Assembly: GCA_025504975.1 (NCBI GenBank)
Contig: JANUWI010000004.1
Location: forward strand, 2,542,001 to 2,606,000
Origin: Plenodomus lindquistii
Taxonomy: Eukaryota; Ascomycota; Dothideomycetes; Pleosporales; Leptosphaeriaceae
DNA: 64,000 bases
Direction of reading: 5' to 3'
Shown here: positions 21,869 through 32,009 of the stretch, in pieces
Numbering within the stretch: position 1 is the stretch's first letter
Layout of the letters: the number at the start of each line of letters is the position of its first letter
Notes under the pieces: model-generated
What the model saw: only the letters and a program-made list of their open reading frames with translations
Told to the model about the DNA's origin: nothing
Database searches by the model: none
Made by a program: the position numbers and the translations under genes

Positions 21869-22242
21869 ATGCGATCCTCACCTCCGACCACCTCAATGGT
21901 GCAGATGAGTCGAAGTGTCGTGAACAAGAGGGTTGTCTACGACGAATGAACCAGATGTGAGATTAGCTTTGGCTGGTCGAGCTATATGAATGTATTCGAA
22001 GTTTCAGGTCTCGAGGTTCGGTCTTTTACGACACTGTACGCAGATCCGGACACTCGGAATCTGACACCAAATTCTATACATGCATACTACACGAAAAGCT
22101 ATTCCCCATGACGTGACAGTATCATACTCACTTTCACCTTTGATCCCGCCTTATCAGTCCGTGCCTCTGTCAGTCAAGTGCAGATCCATCTCGCCGGCAT
22201 CGCTCACCCGTTTGCAAGCTCACGGACCGCTCCACACAAACT

Positions 22243-22248
22243 TATAAA
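22243..22248 (+). promoter_or_regulatory. TATA box of SSP6
   Basis: TATAAA lies 139 bp before the SSP6 start codon and precedes a C/A-rich leader. Confidence 0.5.
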
Positions 22249-22381
22249 TTGCGAATTCCTCGTCTCTTTTCGCTTTACCACACACCAATAATTTCCTCCA
22301 CACCCACTTGCTCACGCAAACAACATCACCCCGCAGGCTACTTCTCTCAGACCGCTCGTCACCATCGACTCGTCCTTCAAC

Positions 22382-22789
22382 ATGAAGCTTTTCGGACTAG
22401 CTCTTGTCGCCATCATGGCCACCATCGCCGCCGCCAAAACCGATGGCCTCGTCCCGATGCCTTGGCGCGTCAGGATGTGCGATACCCTCGAAGGCTACGT
22501 CAACGAGTGTGCCCAGGTAAGCCAAACTGGCCCCAGACTACGTCACGCGACAGCGATATCTTGACACCTCTTGCCAAACGAAGCACTAACGCATACCGAA
22601 TCCTAGTTGTCGCAGAACCGCACTCTCATCGGCAGCAACATGTTCGTCCCGAACGCCACTTTCCCGGAGCATGGCATCGTCGACGGCAACAGCACTGTCG
22701 AACTCCGCAACAACTGCAAGGTCCATTGGTGCAAGATCGGAGATGGCTGGGGCGAATCCACCTGTAAGGAGCAGTGCAAGCTCCAGTAG
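22382..22789 (+). CDS. SSP6: secreted cysteine-rich protein, six-cysteine form
   Basis: Exons 22382-22516 and 22607-22789 (CAG|GTAAGC ... CCTAG|TTG, phase 0; branch-like CACTAAC) give 105 residues. Signal peptide at about 1-18. Cysteines at 33, 43, 82, 87, 98 and 102: C1-x9-C2 and C5-x4-C6-x10-C7-x3-C8 are kept with a DGWG motif, but the two middle cysteines (C3 and C4) are gone. The region that normally holds them is expanded to about 36 residues and carries three N-glycosylation sequons (NRT 49, NAT 61, NST 73). The joint loss of C3 and C4 suggests they pair with each other. Function unknown. Confidence 0.84.
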
Positions 22790-23559
22790 AAGGATCGGTC
22801 TGTCGGCTTTGCCATCTTCACCGTTGGAGGCATCGCGGACCGCGCCACAGCATCTTTGAGGAGCGGACGTATTCAACGTCACTAGCTACTGCCGGGATAC
22901 ATCTGGGAAGGCTTCGCGACGATACGAGATAGCTCGATACCGCGCCTGAAAATTCTTCGCAGCTCTCTTCTGGGCTCTAAGAAACGAAATAATTTTCTTA
23001 CGCTTGACCACTTGTTTTATGTGAATTGGTTGTGGATCACAGTCTCGTGACGATGATGGAGGCGCGTCACTACTTTGCGATTCGAGTGCTTGAACGAGGT
23101 CTTAATCATTGTTTGTAAGGCTCGTTGTCTTATTGAAGTCTCGAGTTGCTCTATTGTGGTCGTAATACGGATGATGCTCAAAGAGGCTATGGCTTGCTTC
23201 TTTTCAGAGGAGCAAAAGGCACCACTACCCTTTGTGCGCTTCACAAACCCAGTACGATTCAAAAATAATTGACAATGATGAAGGTGAGATAGGCTTGTCT
23301 GGCATCTGCGGTCAGACGTCGAAAATTGCCCGTGCGAGATTTCAGTCAATGGGCGACCGCCAAAGATGGTTCTCTGGGACCAGTTAGGAAGAAGCGAGCA
23401 CTTTTCATCCTTGCCACCGCCAACTAGCTATGCTTGTAACCCATAATAAACCTGTTCTCTTATTCATCGCTTTGAGCTTCTAATGCACGATGAAACAACG
23501 CTGTGGGGATTTGGCACTACCACTAACTCAAACCTTTGATGTCAAGTAATTTCGGTAGA

Positions 23560-23566
23560 TATATAT
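23560..23566 (+). promoter_or_regulatory. TATA-like element of SSP7
   Basis: TATATAT lies 131 bp before the SSP7 start codon. Confidence 0.4.
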
Positions 23567-23696
23567 CCTGGTGGTAGCAGCCTGATTCTGTACTCATCAT
23601 ATATCATTCCATTCCTACTTCAAGAACCGATCTAAAGAAGAAAACAAGCCAACAATACAGCCTAAATTCAAACCAACACAACCATCGCATACCAAA

Positions 23697-24066
23697 ATGA
23701 AGCTTCCCCTCGCCATCCTCCTCGCCGCCACCGCAGTCTTCCAGACCGCAGAGAGTAGACGTGCCTCCAAAAGTGTGAGAAAATGCTACTCTATGGAGAA
23801 GTGGATCAAACAGTGCATTCTAGTAAGTCCGCTCATTCTACGTCACCTTCTCTCCACAAAAACATCTTTCTACCCGACAATCCAGCTGGCCTCAAAGAAC
23901 GTACATACTAATTAGCTACTAGGAGGATACTCATTGCTCCACCAAGCAGTACCCTTTGGATTGCATTGCCACGTGCCAGACATGGGCGTGTAACAACTGG
24001 GATCGGGAGCCCAAGGAGTGTGCTAAGCAATGCGCAAAGGGGTACTATGATAAGATCTCTAACTGA
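23697..24066 (+). CDS. SSP7: small secreted cysteine-rich protein
   Basis: Exons 23697-23822 and 23923-24066 (CTA|GTAAGT ... ACTAG|GAG, phase 0) give 89 residues. An AG eight bases upstream is rejected because it shifts the frame and loses all cysteines. Signal peptide at about 1-20, then a basic segment (RRASKSVRK). Cysteines at 30, 40, 47, 56, 60, 65, 75 and 79 follow C-x9-C-x6-C-x8-C-x3-C-x4-C-x9-C-x3-C. The aromatic in the C6-C7 loop is present as NNW but without the following Gly, so this member is somewhat diverged. The C-terminus is extended and charged. Function unknown. Confidence 0.84.
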
Positions 24067-25072
24067 ATATCTTGCGCGATGGAGGCTCTGGCCAGCGCGG
24101 CCGTTTTGTTACGCTAGTACCATGGCGTGACAATGGACGAATGATTTTCGTTGTTTGTACTCAGCGTCGGCGAGCATGCGGCATACGTTAATATAGATAG
24201 CAATGAGACATTTACCCCTAGTGTAGAGTACTATTTTACAGAACTGGTATCACAACGTAAAAATTGGAACAAAAAGTGTAATCCGTTCACATTCAGCTAG
24301 ATCACCACATCTGAGTATCAATACGTGTGAGTCTTCGGCAGCTCATTGGAGTGGGCAAACGTGAATATGACTGTACCAGTATAATCTCCGCATTCGAAAC
24401 CCTATATACTCTCATTAGTGTTCAGCATTTCTTTACCTGTAGGGGAGTCCTCTGCGTTGCTCCATAAGATCACCGCTTCCAAGCTTTTGACTAGAACGCA
24501 TCATCTTTACAGCACCAGTCAATGCTAGTCTGATGCCAACGATGACGCACTCGGCCTGACTTTCGACCTGGAATAACACATACATCAAAACCTGCACATA
24601 GTACCAATTGTACAATTTAGCGTTCCAGATACTGAATATAGTGGAAGAAATTACATTTCGTACACTCTTCTGCAAGCACGGAAGTCTACCATCTTACTCA
24701 TGCCATGTGATGCGAAGTAGCATGCAATACCAATGTATCGTAGTGTAAATACATGCAGTGAAGTTGAAACCCGAACCATAGCCGCCTACCTTTGAAGTTG
24801 CACAAACAATGGCACACCCTGCTTTGAACGCTCCCCACAGGGTTTAGCATACTCACCGCCCTGCCTAAGCTCAAAGAGCGCGATTCGAGCATACAAAGAC
24901 ACAGCGATGCCAACAAAGGCATTCGTTCCATTCGCTTTGAGCACTGTCCAATACAACGACTTATATCAAACCCTTTAACGTCGTCTTCGCCCTGTATCTC
25001 GCCTCTCAACCCATATCAACGTTCCTTCTCACACAAAGTTTCTCACAACACCGCACCTGCACATAAACAGCC

Positions 25073-25515
25073 ATGAAGCTCTCCCTTGTCCTCGCCGTCT
25101 GCGCACTGTCGAATCTCTCCCTAGCCGCCTTCCCGACGAAATACGTGCCCATGAAGAATATCCCGAAAGACTGCAAGGTCATCGCCGATCGCATCCGATT
25201 ATGTCATAAGGTGAGTGAGTTCTTGTGCACAAAATCATCCGCGCCATCATTCCCACACCTCTCCGTTGATTACTTGGTGACTTTTTTCAACTCTAAATGA
25301 TTACAATTAGAAGTTTTCACGTGCTGATCTGTTGTTTCTTGTACTAGGGTCTACCGGTCGGCTGTCCCATGCGTAGGATGGGCCGTAAGTTTAGTGACCA
25401 GGATGCGGTGTGGTCTTGTTATCGTGGGTGTTACAAGGAAGTTTGTGAAGCAAATGATAGATTTGGATTTGGTTGTAAGCAGAATTGTATGGAATTGACT
25501 ACGGGGCATCATTAG
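25073..25515 (+). CDS. SSP8: small secreted cysteine-rich protein
   Basis: Exons 25073-25210 and 25348-25515 (AAG|GTGAGT ... ACTAG|GGT, phase 0, 137-nt intron) give 101 residues. Signal peptide at about 1-19. Cysteines at 34, 44, 52, 70, 74, 79, 89 and 93 follow C-x9-C-x7-C-x17-C-x3-C-x4-C-x9-C-x3-C. The C3-C4 loop is long and basic (MRRMGRK). The C6-C7 loop reads EANDRFGFG, a clear match to the family A-N-x-x-[FW]-G consensus. The nearest relative in that loop is SSP9 (YANQRFGLT). Function unknown. Confidence 0.85.
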
Positions 25516-26912
25516 TGAGGCAGTCGGTTCTCACTTGCTGATGTGTGGGTGGTTTAGATTGTATTTATTCTTCATGGTTTGAATTTTGTTCCTACCAATG
25601 GGCATAGGCGAATGCAGTAGGAACAAAGCATTTTGCAATGAATTACTTTCTTGATATTTGGAGTTTTAAATGCCTGTGTAACGCCTTATTGAGTGTATAC
25701 CTGCTTTACTATCTCAAAACTCACATTCTGAGCTTGTCGAATCTGACCATCACGAGTAACGCGTATGTGTGGAGTCGCCAGCGAACAAGGCGAATGAATA
25801 ACAGCTTAGATCCAACAAAGGCAAGCCAGCAAGATATCTTTGTTCCATCGTCAAGCTTGCAGTAGACATTGGCATACCAACAGAGCCGAGTTCCAACAGC
25901 ACCAGCACCGCGCGCAGACATAAGCGACGGTATCTACAAGTCTATTGGCCCTTTTCCTTATCATTCTTCTACGCCGCGAAGATGCGCAAAACTTTCAATT
26001 TTCAAGGCATTTTATGTGGCTGAACTGTATGATACAGCCCTGCGGTATCACACTATAACGGCAAGCTCTCCCTCCCTAGTTTAACTTTCCTTCTTCGCAT
26101 CGCCATTCCCTTACCTTGACTTCAACTGCCCTCGCGCGGAAAAGACCTAAAACTGCACAGTCAACTTGAATCATGTTTGTCTATGCTGCAGTAAATCTCG
26201 TGACCGCCAAAATGATGGTATCAATCAAGTACAAAGAAATGAATATGCTTCATCAAGCGTGCCGATGTATAATCGTTGTCTACCTAATATATCAGCAACT
26301 ATAACACTACCAGACTCAGATATATCGTGCCAGTTGCTGCACTATGACAAAACACGGCATGATATCTGCGCGTGAATATTCGTAGGTCACTATGTGTACC
26401 TACTCGGCACAGCATTCCCCAAGTCTGCTTCATTTCAAAGCGTTTCAGGACAAGAGACTCACTCGCACCTAGACATGGCATGCTTCCTGGACCGTTCGCA
26501 AAATCTACATTACCAATACTATACTCGACATCAAAGATATGTTGGTTCTTCGATCCCTCATCACCGTTTATGCCTTAGCTTTGTCATTCGTCCTTATCCC
26601 GCCCATAACCTCAAACATCCCCACCCTTCACCTTCCCACCCCACAAAGCCAACAAAACCTTCAACAAAGCCCAACGCCCACACTCACTCGACAAAGGGGA
26701 AAAACCACCCCAAACACAAACAATGCCCACATCCCCATCCACACCCCTCCTACCCAATTCAAACAAAGCACTCATCCTTCCCATCCCCATCCTTCATACC
26801 CTCTCCTCTCCTGCACTTATTTGCCCAATCCCCTCCCTGCCCTCTTCCATTCTCCATCATACCCACCATACCATACCATACCATACCGGATCCACCAACC
26901 GCTCTTCAAACA

Positions 26913-27439
26913 ATGCAACCAACAACCACGCTCCTCATCCTCCTCGCCACAACCACGCAATCCCTCGCCCTAGCCCTAGCCACCCCCGCCGGACACGCCA
27001 GACCCCCTGTAGAAAAATCGTGTAAACATGTCAAAGCTATTGTGGAAAAGTGTATAAGGGTTCGTTTCATTTTCCTTGGCCGAACTATCCTGCCTACCTA
27101 CCTACCTACCTACCTACCTACTCTCATTTCCTTTAACCCCCATCCATCCCATTCCATACCCTTCCTTCCGCTCCCCTCATCACAGCCCCCACCTCCACCC
27201 CCACTCCCGCGTGTCAGAAGCTCTCTTCTCCTCCTCCCCATCCTAATGTTAACACACAGACCACTCACCCCCGCAAAAAATGCTCAGCCGCTTATCCAGC
27301 GCCCAACCCCTGCCGCTGGAACTGCCTTAAAGATGTCTGCTATGCGAATCAGCGCTTTGGATTAACGTGCAAGAATGTAGATTGTGAGAAGGTGATTGGG
27401 GATACGGTGCCGGAGCCGGACAATTGGTTGGTGGGGTAA
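26913..27439 (+). CDS. SSP9: small secreted cysteine-rich protein
   Basis: Exons 26913-27059 and 27260-27439 give 108 residues. The 200-nt intron is the longest in the family, starts with the weaker donor GTTCGT, contains a CCTA repeat, and ends CACAG after a CTAATGTTAAC branch-like site. Signal peptide at about 1-23. Cysteines at 37, 47, 57, 67, 71, 76, 86 and 91; the last spacing is x4 rather than x3. The C6-C7 loop is YANQRFGLT. The C-terminal 17 residues after C8 are acidic. The C1 region PPVEKSC resembles PPVSKSC of SSP10 in the second block. A long overlapping ORF in another frame (26394-27365) is a shadow. Function unknown. Confidence 0.78.
27093..27121 (+). repeat. CCTA microsatellite in the SSP9 intron
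   Basis: About seven CCTA units lie inside the SSP9 intron, accounting for part of its unusual length. Confidence 0.75.
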
Positions 27440-27440
27440 T

Positions 27441-27482
27441 AGTTTTTTTCTTTTTTTTTCTTTTTTTTTCTTTTTTTTTTCT
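27441..27482 (+). repeat. T-rich tract with periodic C
   Basis: Four T-runs of 6-12 bases separated by single C residues directly follow the SSP9 stop codon. It may be part of the 3' end of that transcript. Confidence 0.75.
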
Positions 27483-27990
27483 TAACTCAGAGAGAGGAAT
27501 GCTAGGATATATAGGATATATATAGTGTGGTGTATAGTTTACTATATTCATTTGTAGGGTTTTTTCTTTTTTAAGTATAGGTATAATGCCGAATTTTTGT
27601 ATCTTATGCTGCTAAAATGTTTTGCATTTGTCTTTTTCTATATATAGATTCTTTTTTTCCTTATTTGTTTGAGAATTTAAGGTTGGAAATTAGGAGGGGG
27701 GGGGGGAAAGAAAGAAAGAGAAGGGAATTTTATATATATATATATACGCAGTCGTACTTTTTCTTAACTTTTTTTTTTTTCAAAAAAAAAATTCACCTTT
27801 CCAACGTTGTGTGAATTGATTGCTGCTTGTTGACTACACATATACTACTACACTAAACTACACTCCATCTACCCTACCCTACCTGACCCACACACCAGAC
27901 TACCGCAACTCTTTAACTACCAAACCCCCAATTATCCCTCCACATTGCCCGCCCGCCGCTCGTTGCACTACATGATTAAACCCAATGATA

Positions 27991-28026
27991 CACTCACTCA
28001 CTCACTCACTCACTCACTCACTCACT
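27991..28026 (+). repeat. CACT tetranucleotide microsatellite, nine units
   Basis: Nine perfect CACT units. Confidence 0.85.
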
Positions 28027-28478
28027 ACCATCACTACCTCGCCGCCATGGTAAACTTGAAAAAAAGCGCAGAGGAAACGGGACAATGAGACAAGAGCGAG
28101 CAATAAATATATGTAGACGATTGAATTTCTTGTTAAAAAGGTTGGGTATAGAATATCTGCATGTATGCATGCATGCGTTGCAAAAGCGAAGCCTGCCCAT
28201 GCTGTGCCCAAAACGCCCAAACGAGACAGAAATGTTCCCCAGTCAGAAAAATCCGCAACGCTGAAAAAACAAAAACAAAATGCCAGTCTGAAGTGGAGAG
28301 TGTAGCGCTGTGGTGGTGGTGTCCAGTAATAGTAAACATTGTACAATGTAAAAAAAGGCGAAACCCAATCCAGTATCAAACCGGAGGTCTAGGCTGTCGG
28401 AGAAAAGGAAGGCTATGACGTCGGTATTGGGATCGTGCTCAATCTTTCCGGGAGGTATCATCATCGTCGATGTGTCCT

Positions 28479-31400
28479 TCATTTCCACCCCGGCCTCCCC
28501 CCCGCAGCACTCGCCCTCCCATTCCCGCTCGCACTCGCACCACCTGCACCCGCCTCCCCCATCCGACTCCCACTCCTTCCACTACTCCCCAATCGACTCG
28601 CCGTGCCCCGTGCCCTCTCCGGCGTCGTCTTCGGTACCGCCGCCGCACTAGGACTCCTCTGTTTGAGCGTAGGCAAAAGACTAGTCCGCCGGCTCGCCAT
28701 GACACTGTTCGGCCGCGCTGTGCGTCTTGCAACTGGACTCTCTGCATCCGCCTCCTCTTCATTACCCGATTTATCTTCTTCCCCCGTGATACCGGCGCCG
28801 TTGGAAGGTCCAACCTGCAGACTCTGGCGCTTAGCCGAGACGGGCGTCTTGCCTTTGGAAGCGGGTGTGACGGGGCTGGCAGAAGGACGGCGACTGGTGC
28901 CAAGTCTTGAACTCGTAGCCGTGGTCGAAGTGGGCGGTGGACTCAGAACGCTGCGTCCCAGTGGACTCTTGACGGGGATACTGCTTTGCGCACTCACAGT
29001 GCGGAGAAGGCGATCTGGTGTAGCCACGCGATGTGCCGTCGACGTTGGCAAGCTGCTAGGCTTCGCCGTCGGTGAGTCGCGTAGCTTGACATCAGAACTC
29101 CAGCGCGGTTTGACGGCTGGTCGCTCAGTCTGTGGGATCCGTGAATGGCGCGACGGCGTTATTAAGCCAGGGCGCGAGGGTGTAAGGTCCAGACGATTCA
29201 GTGGTGCTTTTGGTACGCTAAAGGATGGACCGGAGGGCCCGAGACTGATGTTGGAGAAGCGTCGATTGTCTGGAGCGAGGGAGGATCGTGGTGTAGTGAA
29301 GTTGGACTGTCGAGATTTTTGACTCGACGGTCTCAAATTGCTGTAATCGCTGCTCTTGCGGCCCATGACGACGCTGGAGGCAGGAGAGCTGTTTGGTGTT
29401 TCGCGGGCTGACGAAGGTTCAGTCCGCGTTGACAGGACGGTCGATACCGAGTCGCGGAGTTTGCGGGAGGCTTGGAAGTCTGCGAGCACAGCGTCCATGT
29501 CCTTGGTCACTGTTTCGAGATCCGTGACTTTGGTGCGAACATCTTGCTGAATGCGCAGAATCTCGCCGTTGACAGTGGATCTGTGCTTCATTTCAATGTC
29601 GATCAACTCCAGCACGCGCCTCATCGAAGGTGGGTAGTGGCTCTTCTTGTCCTTGTACGTGGCGATCCGAGCCGGCAGTTTCTCTTCGTCGTGTTCTTCG
29701 ATGGCTTGTGTCAATCGTTGGATGCTCTTCATGCATGACTCGTACATGGCGACTGCTTTGCTTCCTGCTTGTCGGAAGCTGTGAACCCATTTGTCTTCAC
29801 CAAGCTCTTCCCTCAACGCATCTGCCTCTGCTTCAAGCTTCTTTTCCTGCTCTTCGAGTTGTTCCTTCCTCCGGGTCAACTCATCACAAGCGGATGGGAA
29901 GATGTTGCTCGCCCGCATCTGGAAAGCCGTCAATCGCATGGGCAGAAAGTCGAGACTTGCACGGAGTGGCTGCAACTTTGCAAAAAGCGCAAGCAACCGC
30001 GAGTTCTCCTGCTCAATTTGTGGAATCGGCGAAACAGGCGACATAACCGCAAGTGTAGGTGGCAACGGCATACTGAACCGATTGTTCAACATCTTGGCCT
30101 TTCGCGGCGTCTCCTCGACAATGGTTTCGAGGTCTGCAATGTCGAATTTCTCGGGGGCCTCGGCGACGGAATCGGAAATGACGCGGTGTCTTCGCTCTTC
30201 CATCTCAAAGACCAGGCGACTCAGGTTCTCGACTTCGAAGCCAATCTCGCCCAGGACATTGTTCCACAGCTCTTCCCACTCCATGGCAATCTCGACCTGG
30301 TTCTTGATGCCTTTGAGCGTCTGCTTGATGTGCGACCAATTGCTGACAATATCCTCCATCTGTGAGACGAGCGTGGCCTGGTCTTTTGAGGGCAACGCGG
30401 CGATATCTGGCCGCGACTGCAGATCCTCAATGGCTGTGATGTATACGGTGACAAGTCCCTCAAACTTGCCAATGGCGGCGTCGACCTCTGCCAGTCCCTC
30501 TCGTCCGGCAGCAGCCGCCCACTCGACGTCATCTTCGGCGTCGAGGCCATTCAAGACCTCCTTTGTCTTGGCTATCCACAGCATAATGTCATTGGCAGCT
30601 TTGTGTAGGGCCCGGCCAGCGAGCGTCGAGGAAGGGAGGGCGGTGATTTCGGAGGCGATGGTGGTGGGCGGCAGCTTCATCGAGGTGAGTTGCTGGATCT
30701 GGTTGGTGAAGCTGGCTTTGGAGAGGGTGTAGATGGAGTTTGCGCGGGGGAAGTGGCGCTTTTCAAAGTACGAGGCGATGTCGATGCCGTTGTTGTCGTC
30801 GAGGACCGAGGCCTCTTCGGCTGGGGGGATCGGGGGCGTGTCTTTGGGGGGCGGTGTTGGTGCGCGCGAGGGCTGCGTGTCTGTGGTGGTTGTGGTTGTG
30901 GTGGTGGTGGTGGTGTTGGTGTTGGTGTTGGTGTTGCTCTCGGTGTGGGGGACAGAGGGATTGAGACTCTTGGTCTTTGTGAGGTCGGGCAGGCGGTACT
31001 TTTGCATGTCCATGGCATCGTCGGCCTCTGACTCGGAGGGCAGGACCTTGTCGCTGGTGCTGACGACGGAGCTGTGGTCGCTGTCAAAGCCGGGCTCCAT
31101 GGTTGGGGTTGTTTCTGCTGCCATTACTGTTTCTGTGGGGGCTGGTGGTGATGGTGGTGGTGATGGTGGTGGTGATGGTGATGGTGAGGGGTCGCTCTTG
31201 CCTGGCGTCGCGTCCACGTCTGCTGCTGCTGCTGCTGCTGCTACTTCTGGTTGAGCCAAGGCCGACGTGTGCTGCTGCTCCTTCCGCTCCGTCTTGTTCA
31301 GGACGACGCCGCTCCAGGCCGTGCCCCGCCGCTCCACGTTGAGGCTCAAGTCCTTGTGGCCCTCGTCGAGGCGGCGCAGCTTGTCCGCGTCGATGCGGCC

Positions 31401-32009
31401 AATGCTCGGCCCGCCCTTTGTGTTGTTGGTGTCAAGGTCAATGTCGCGGCTGGCGTGTCGGCTGCGCGGGAGCTTGCTGCGGTCCAGACGGCCGACTTCA
31501 GGCTGCGGGGCTTCCTCTGCCACGGGCTCAGGGACGACGGGCGACTCGGGCTGTGCGTGCAGTCCGGTCCAGGCGGCGCCTCTGCGGTCGACGTTCCAGC
31601 TGCGGTCCTTGTGGAACTCGTCGAGCTTGCGGATCTTGTCGTCTTCGATGCGCCCCACGTCGACGCTCTTGCTGTTGGCGTCGGTGGGCTGCTGCTGGTT
31701 GAGGAACTTCATGCGCGCCAGCAGGCCCGGCGATACATTGCGTGCGAGCTTGGTGGCCGTGTCCAGCTGGGGCAGCGCGTTGAGGGTGCGCAGGGACGAG
31801 GCCGACGAGACCGAGGCCGTGGAGAGGTTGCGCGAGTGCTGGGGGCGGAATGTTGTGGAGGTGGCCGAGTTGAGCCTGGCAATGTTGGCGCTGTCGAGCC
31901 GAGTCGTCTTCGCTGGCAGACCGGGGCGCTGAGGATCGTCAAGCTTGGGCGGCGTGGCAGTCGCGGGGCTGCTCTGCGTCTGGCTGCTCTGGCTGCTCTG
32001 GCTGCTCAT
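28479..32009 (-). CDS. KAR9: KAR9-like spindle-positioning protein
   Basis: An uninterrupted frame of 1176 residues. The region from about residue 405 to 860 (IDIASYFEKRHFPRANSIYTL onward, largely helical, with blocks such as TLKGIKNQVEIAMEWEELWNN) matches the KAR9 domain (PF08580). The Ser/Arg/Pro-rich basic C-terminus carries two SxIP motifs, SRIP near residue 955 and SSIP near 1008, the short signal that binds EB1/Bim1 at microtubule plus ends. In yeast Kar9 links plus ends to type V myosin and orients the spindle. The N-terminus contains two copies of a 32-residue element (118-150 and 203-234; GRI-x-x-DK-[IL]-R-[KR]-LDE) and a shorter partial copy at 172-182. Thr, Ala and Pro-Ser runs separate N-terminus and core. 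Confidence 0.9.
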   Translation of the reverse strand: MSSQSSQSSQTQSSPATATPPKLDDPQRPGLPAKTTRLDSANIARLNSATSTTFRPQHSRNLSTASVSSASSLRTLNALPQLDTATKLARNVSPGLLARMKFLNQQQPTDANSKSVDVGRIEDDKIRKLDEFHKDRSWNVDRRGAAWTGLHAQPESPVVPEPVAEEAPQPEVGRLDRSKLPRSRHASRDIDLDTNNTKGGPSIGRIDADKLRRLDEGHKDLSLNVERRGTAWSGVVLNKTERKEQQHTSALAQPEVAAAAAAADVDATPGKSDPSPSPSPPPSPPPSPPAPTETVMAAETTPTMEPGFDSDHSSVVSTSDKVLPSESEADDAMDMQKYRLPDLTKTKSLNPSVPHTESNTNTNTNTTTTTTTTTTTDTQPSRAPTPPPKDTPPIPPAEEASVLDDNNGIDIASYFEKRHFPRANSIYTLSKASFTNQIQQLTSMKLPPTTIASEITALPSSTLAGRALHKAANDIMLWIAKTKEVLNGLDAEDDVEWAAAAGREGLAEVDAAIGKFEGLVTVYITAIEDLQSRPDIAALPSKDQATLVSQMEDIVSNWSHIKQTLKGIKNQVEIAMEWEELWNNVLGEIGFEVENLSRLVFEMEERRHRVISDSVAEAPEKFDIADLETIVEETPRKAKMLNNRFSMPLPPTLAVMSPVSPIPQIEQENSRLLALFAKLQPLRASLDFLPMRLTAFQMRASNIFPSACDELTRRKEQLEEQEKKLEAEADALREELGEDKWVHSFRQAGSKAVAMYESCMKSIQRLTQAIEEHDEEKLPARIATYKDKKSHYPPSMRRVLELIDIEMKHRSTVNGEILRIQQDVRTKVTDLETVTKDMDAVLADFQASRKLRDSVSTVLSTRTEPSSARETPNSSPASSVVMGRKSSDYSNLRPSSQKSRQSNFTTPRSSLAPDNRRFSNISLGPSGPSFSVPKAPLNRLDLTPSRPGLITPSRHSRIPQTERPAVKPRWSSDVKLRDSPTAKPSSLPTSTAHRVATPDRLLRTVSAQSSIPVKSPLGRSVLSPPPTSTTATSSRLGTSRRPSASPVTPASKGKTPVSAKRQSLQVGPSNGAGITGEEDKSGNEEEADAESPVARRTARPNSVMASRRTSLLPTLKQRSPSAAAVPKTTPERARGTASRLGSSGRSGSRMGEAGAGGASASGNGRASAAGGRPGWK

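Larger units (their letters stand above)
17578..27439 (+). other. SSP array A: nine same-strand secreted cysteine-rich genes
   Basis: Nine genes (SSP1-SSP9), all on the plus strand, each with a signal peptide exon and a cysteine exon separated by one phase-0 intron. They share C-x9-C in exon 1 and C-x4-C-x(9-10)-C-x(3-4)-C in exon 2. Spacers are about 490-760 bp up to SSP6, then 907 bp, 1006 bp and 1397 bp. I found no other gene in the spacers; several carry a TATA box about 90-140 bp before the ATG. The wider spacers between SSP6 and SSP9 could hide eroded copies, but I could not identify one with confidence. Confidence 0.85.
27440..28478. other. Low-complexity spacer between array A and KAR9
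   Basis: Holds several simple tracts: T-runs punctuated by C (27441-27482), G-run and GAAA units (near 27696-27720), a TA run (about 27730-27746), opposed T and A runs (27768-27790) and nine CACT units (27991-28026). The right part is the likely 3' untranslated region of KAR9. No gene seen. Confidence 0.7.

Noticed and set aside
24433..24675. 80-codon minus-strand ORF between SSP7 and SSP8
   Set aside because: Checked for the SSP signature; there is no C-x9-C, no signal peptide and no cysteine exon.
26173..26310. Possible extra SSP start between SSP8 and SSP9
   Set aside because: A TATA-like site, C/T-rich leader and ATG with a hydrophobic start are present, but there is no C-x9-C, no splice donor in frame and no cysteine exon downstream. 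At most a very eroded relic.
26394..27365. 323-codon plus-strand ORF over SSP9
   Set aside because: His/Pro/Ser-rich shadow in a C-rich leader; it crosses the SSP9 exons in another frame, and SSP9 explains the cysteine-rich part.
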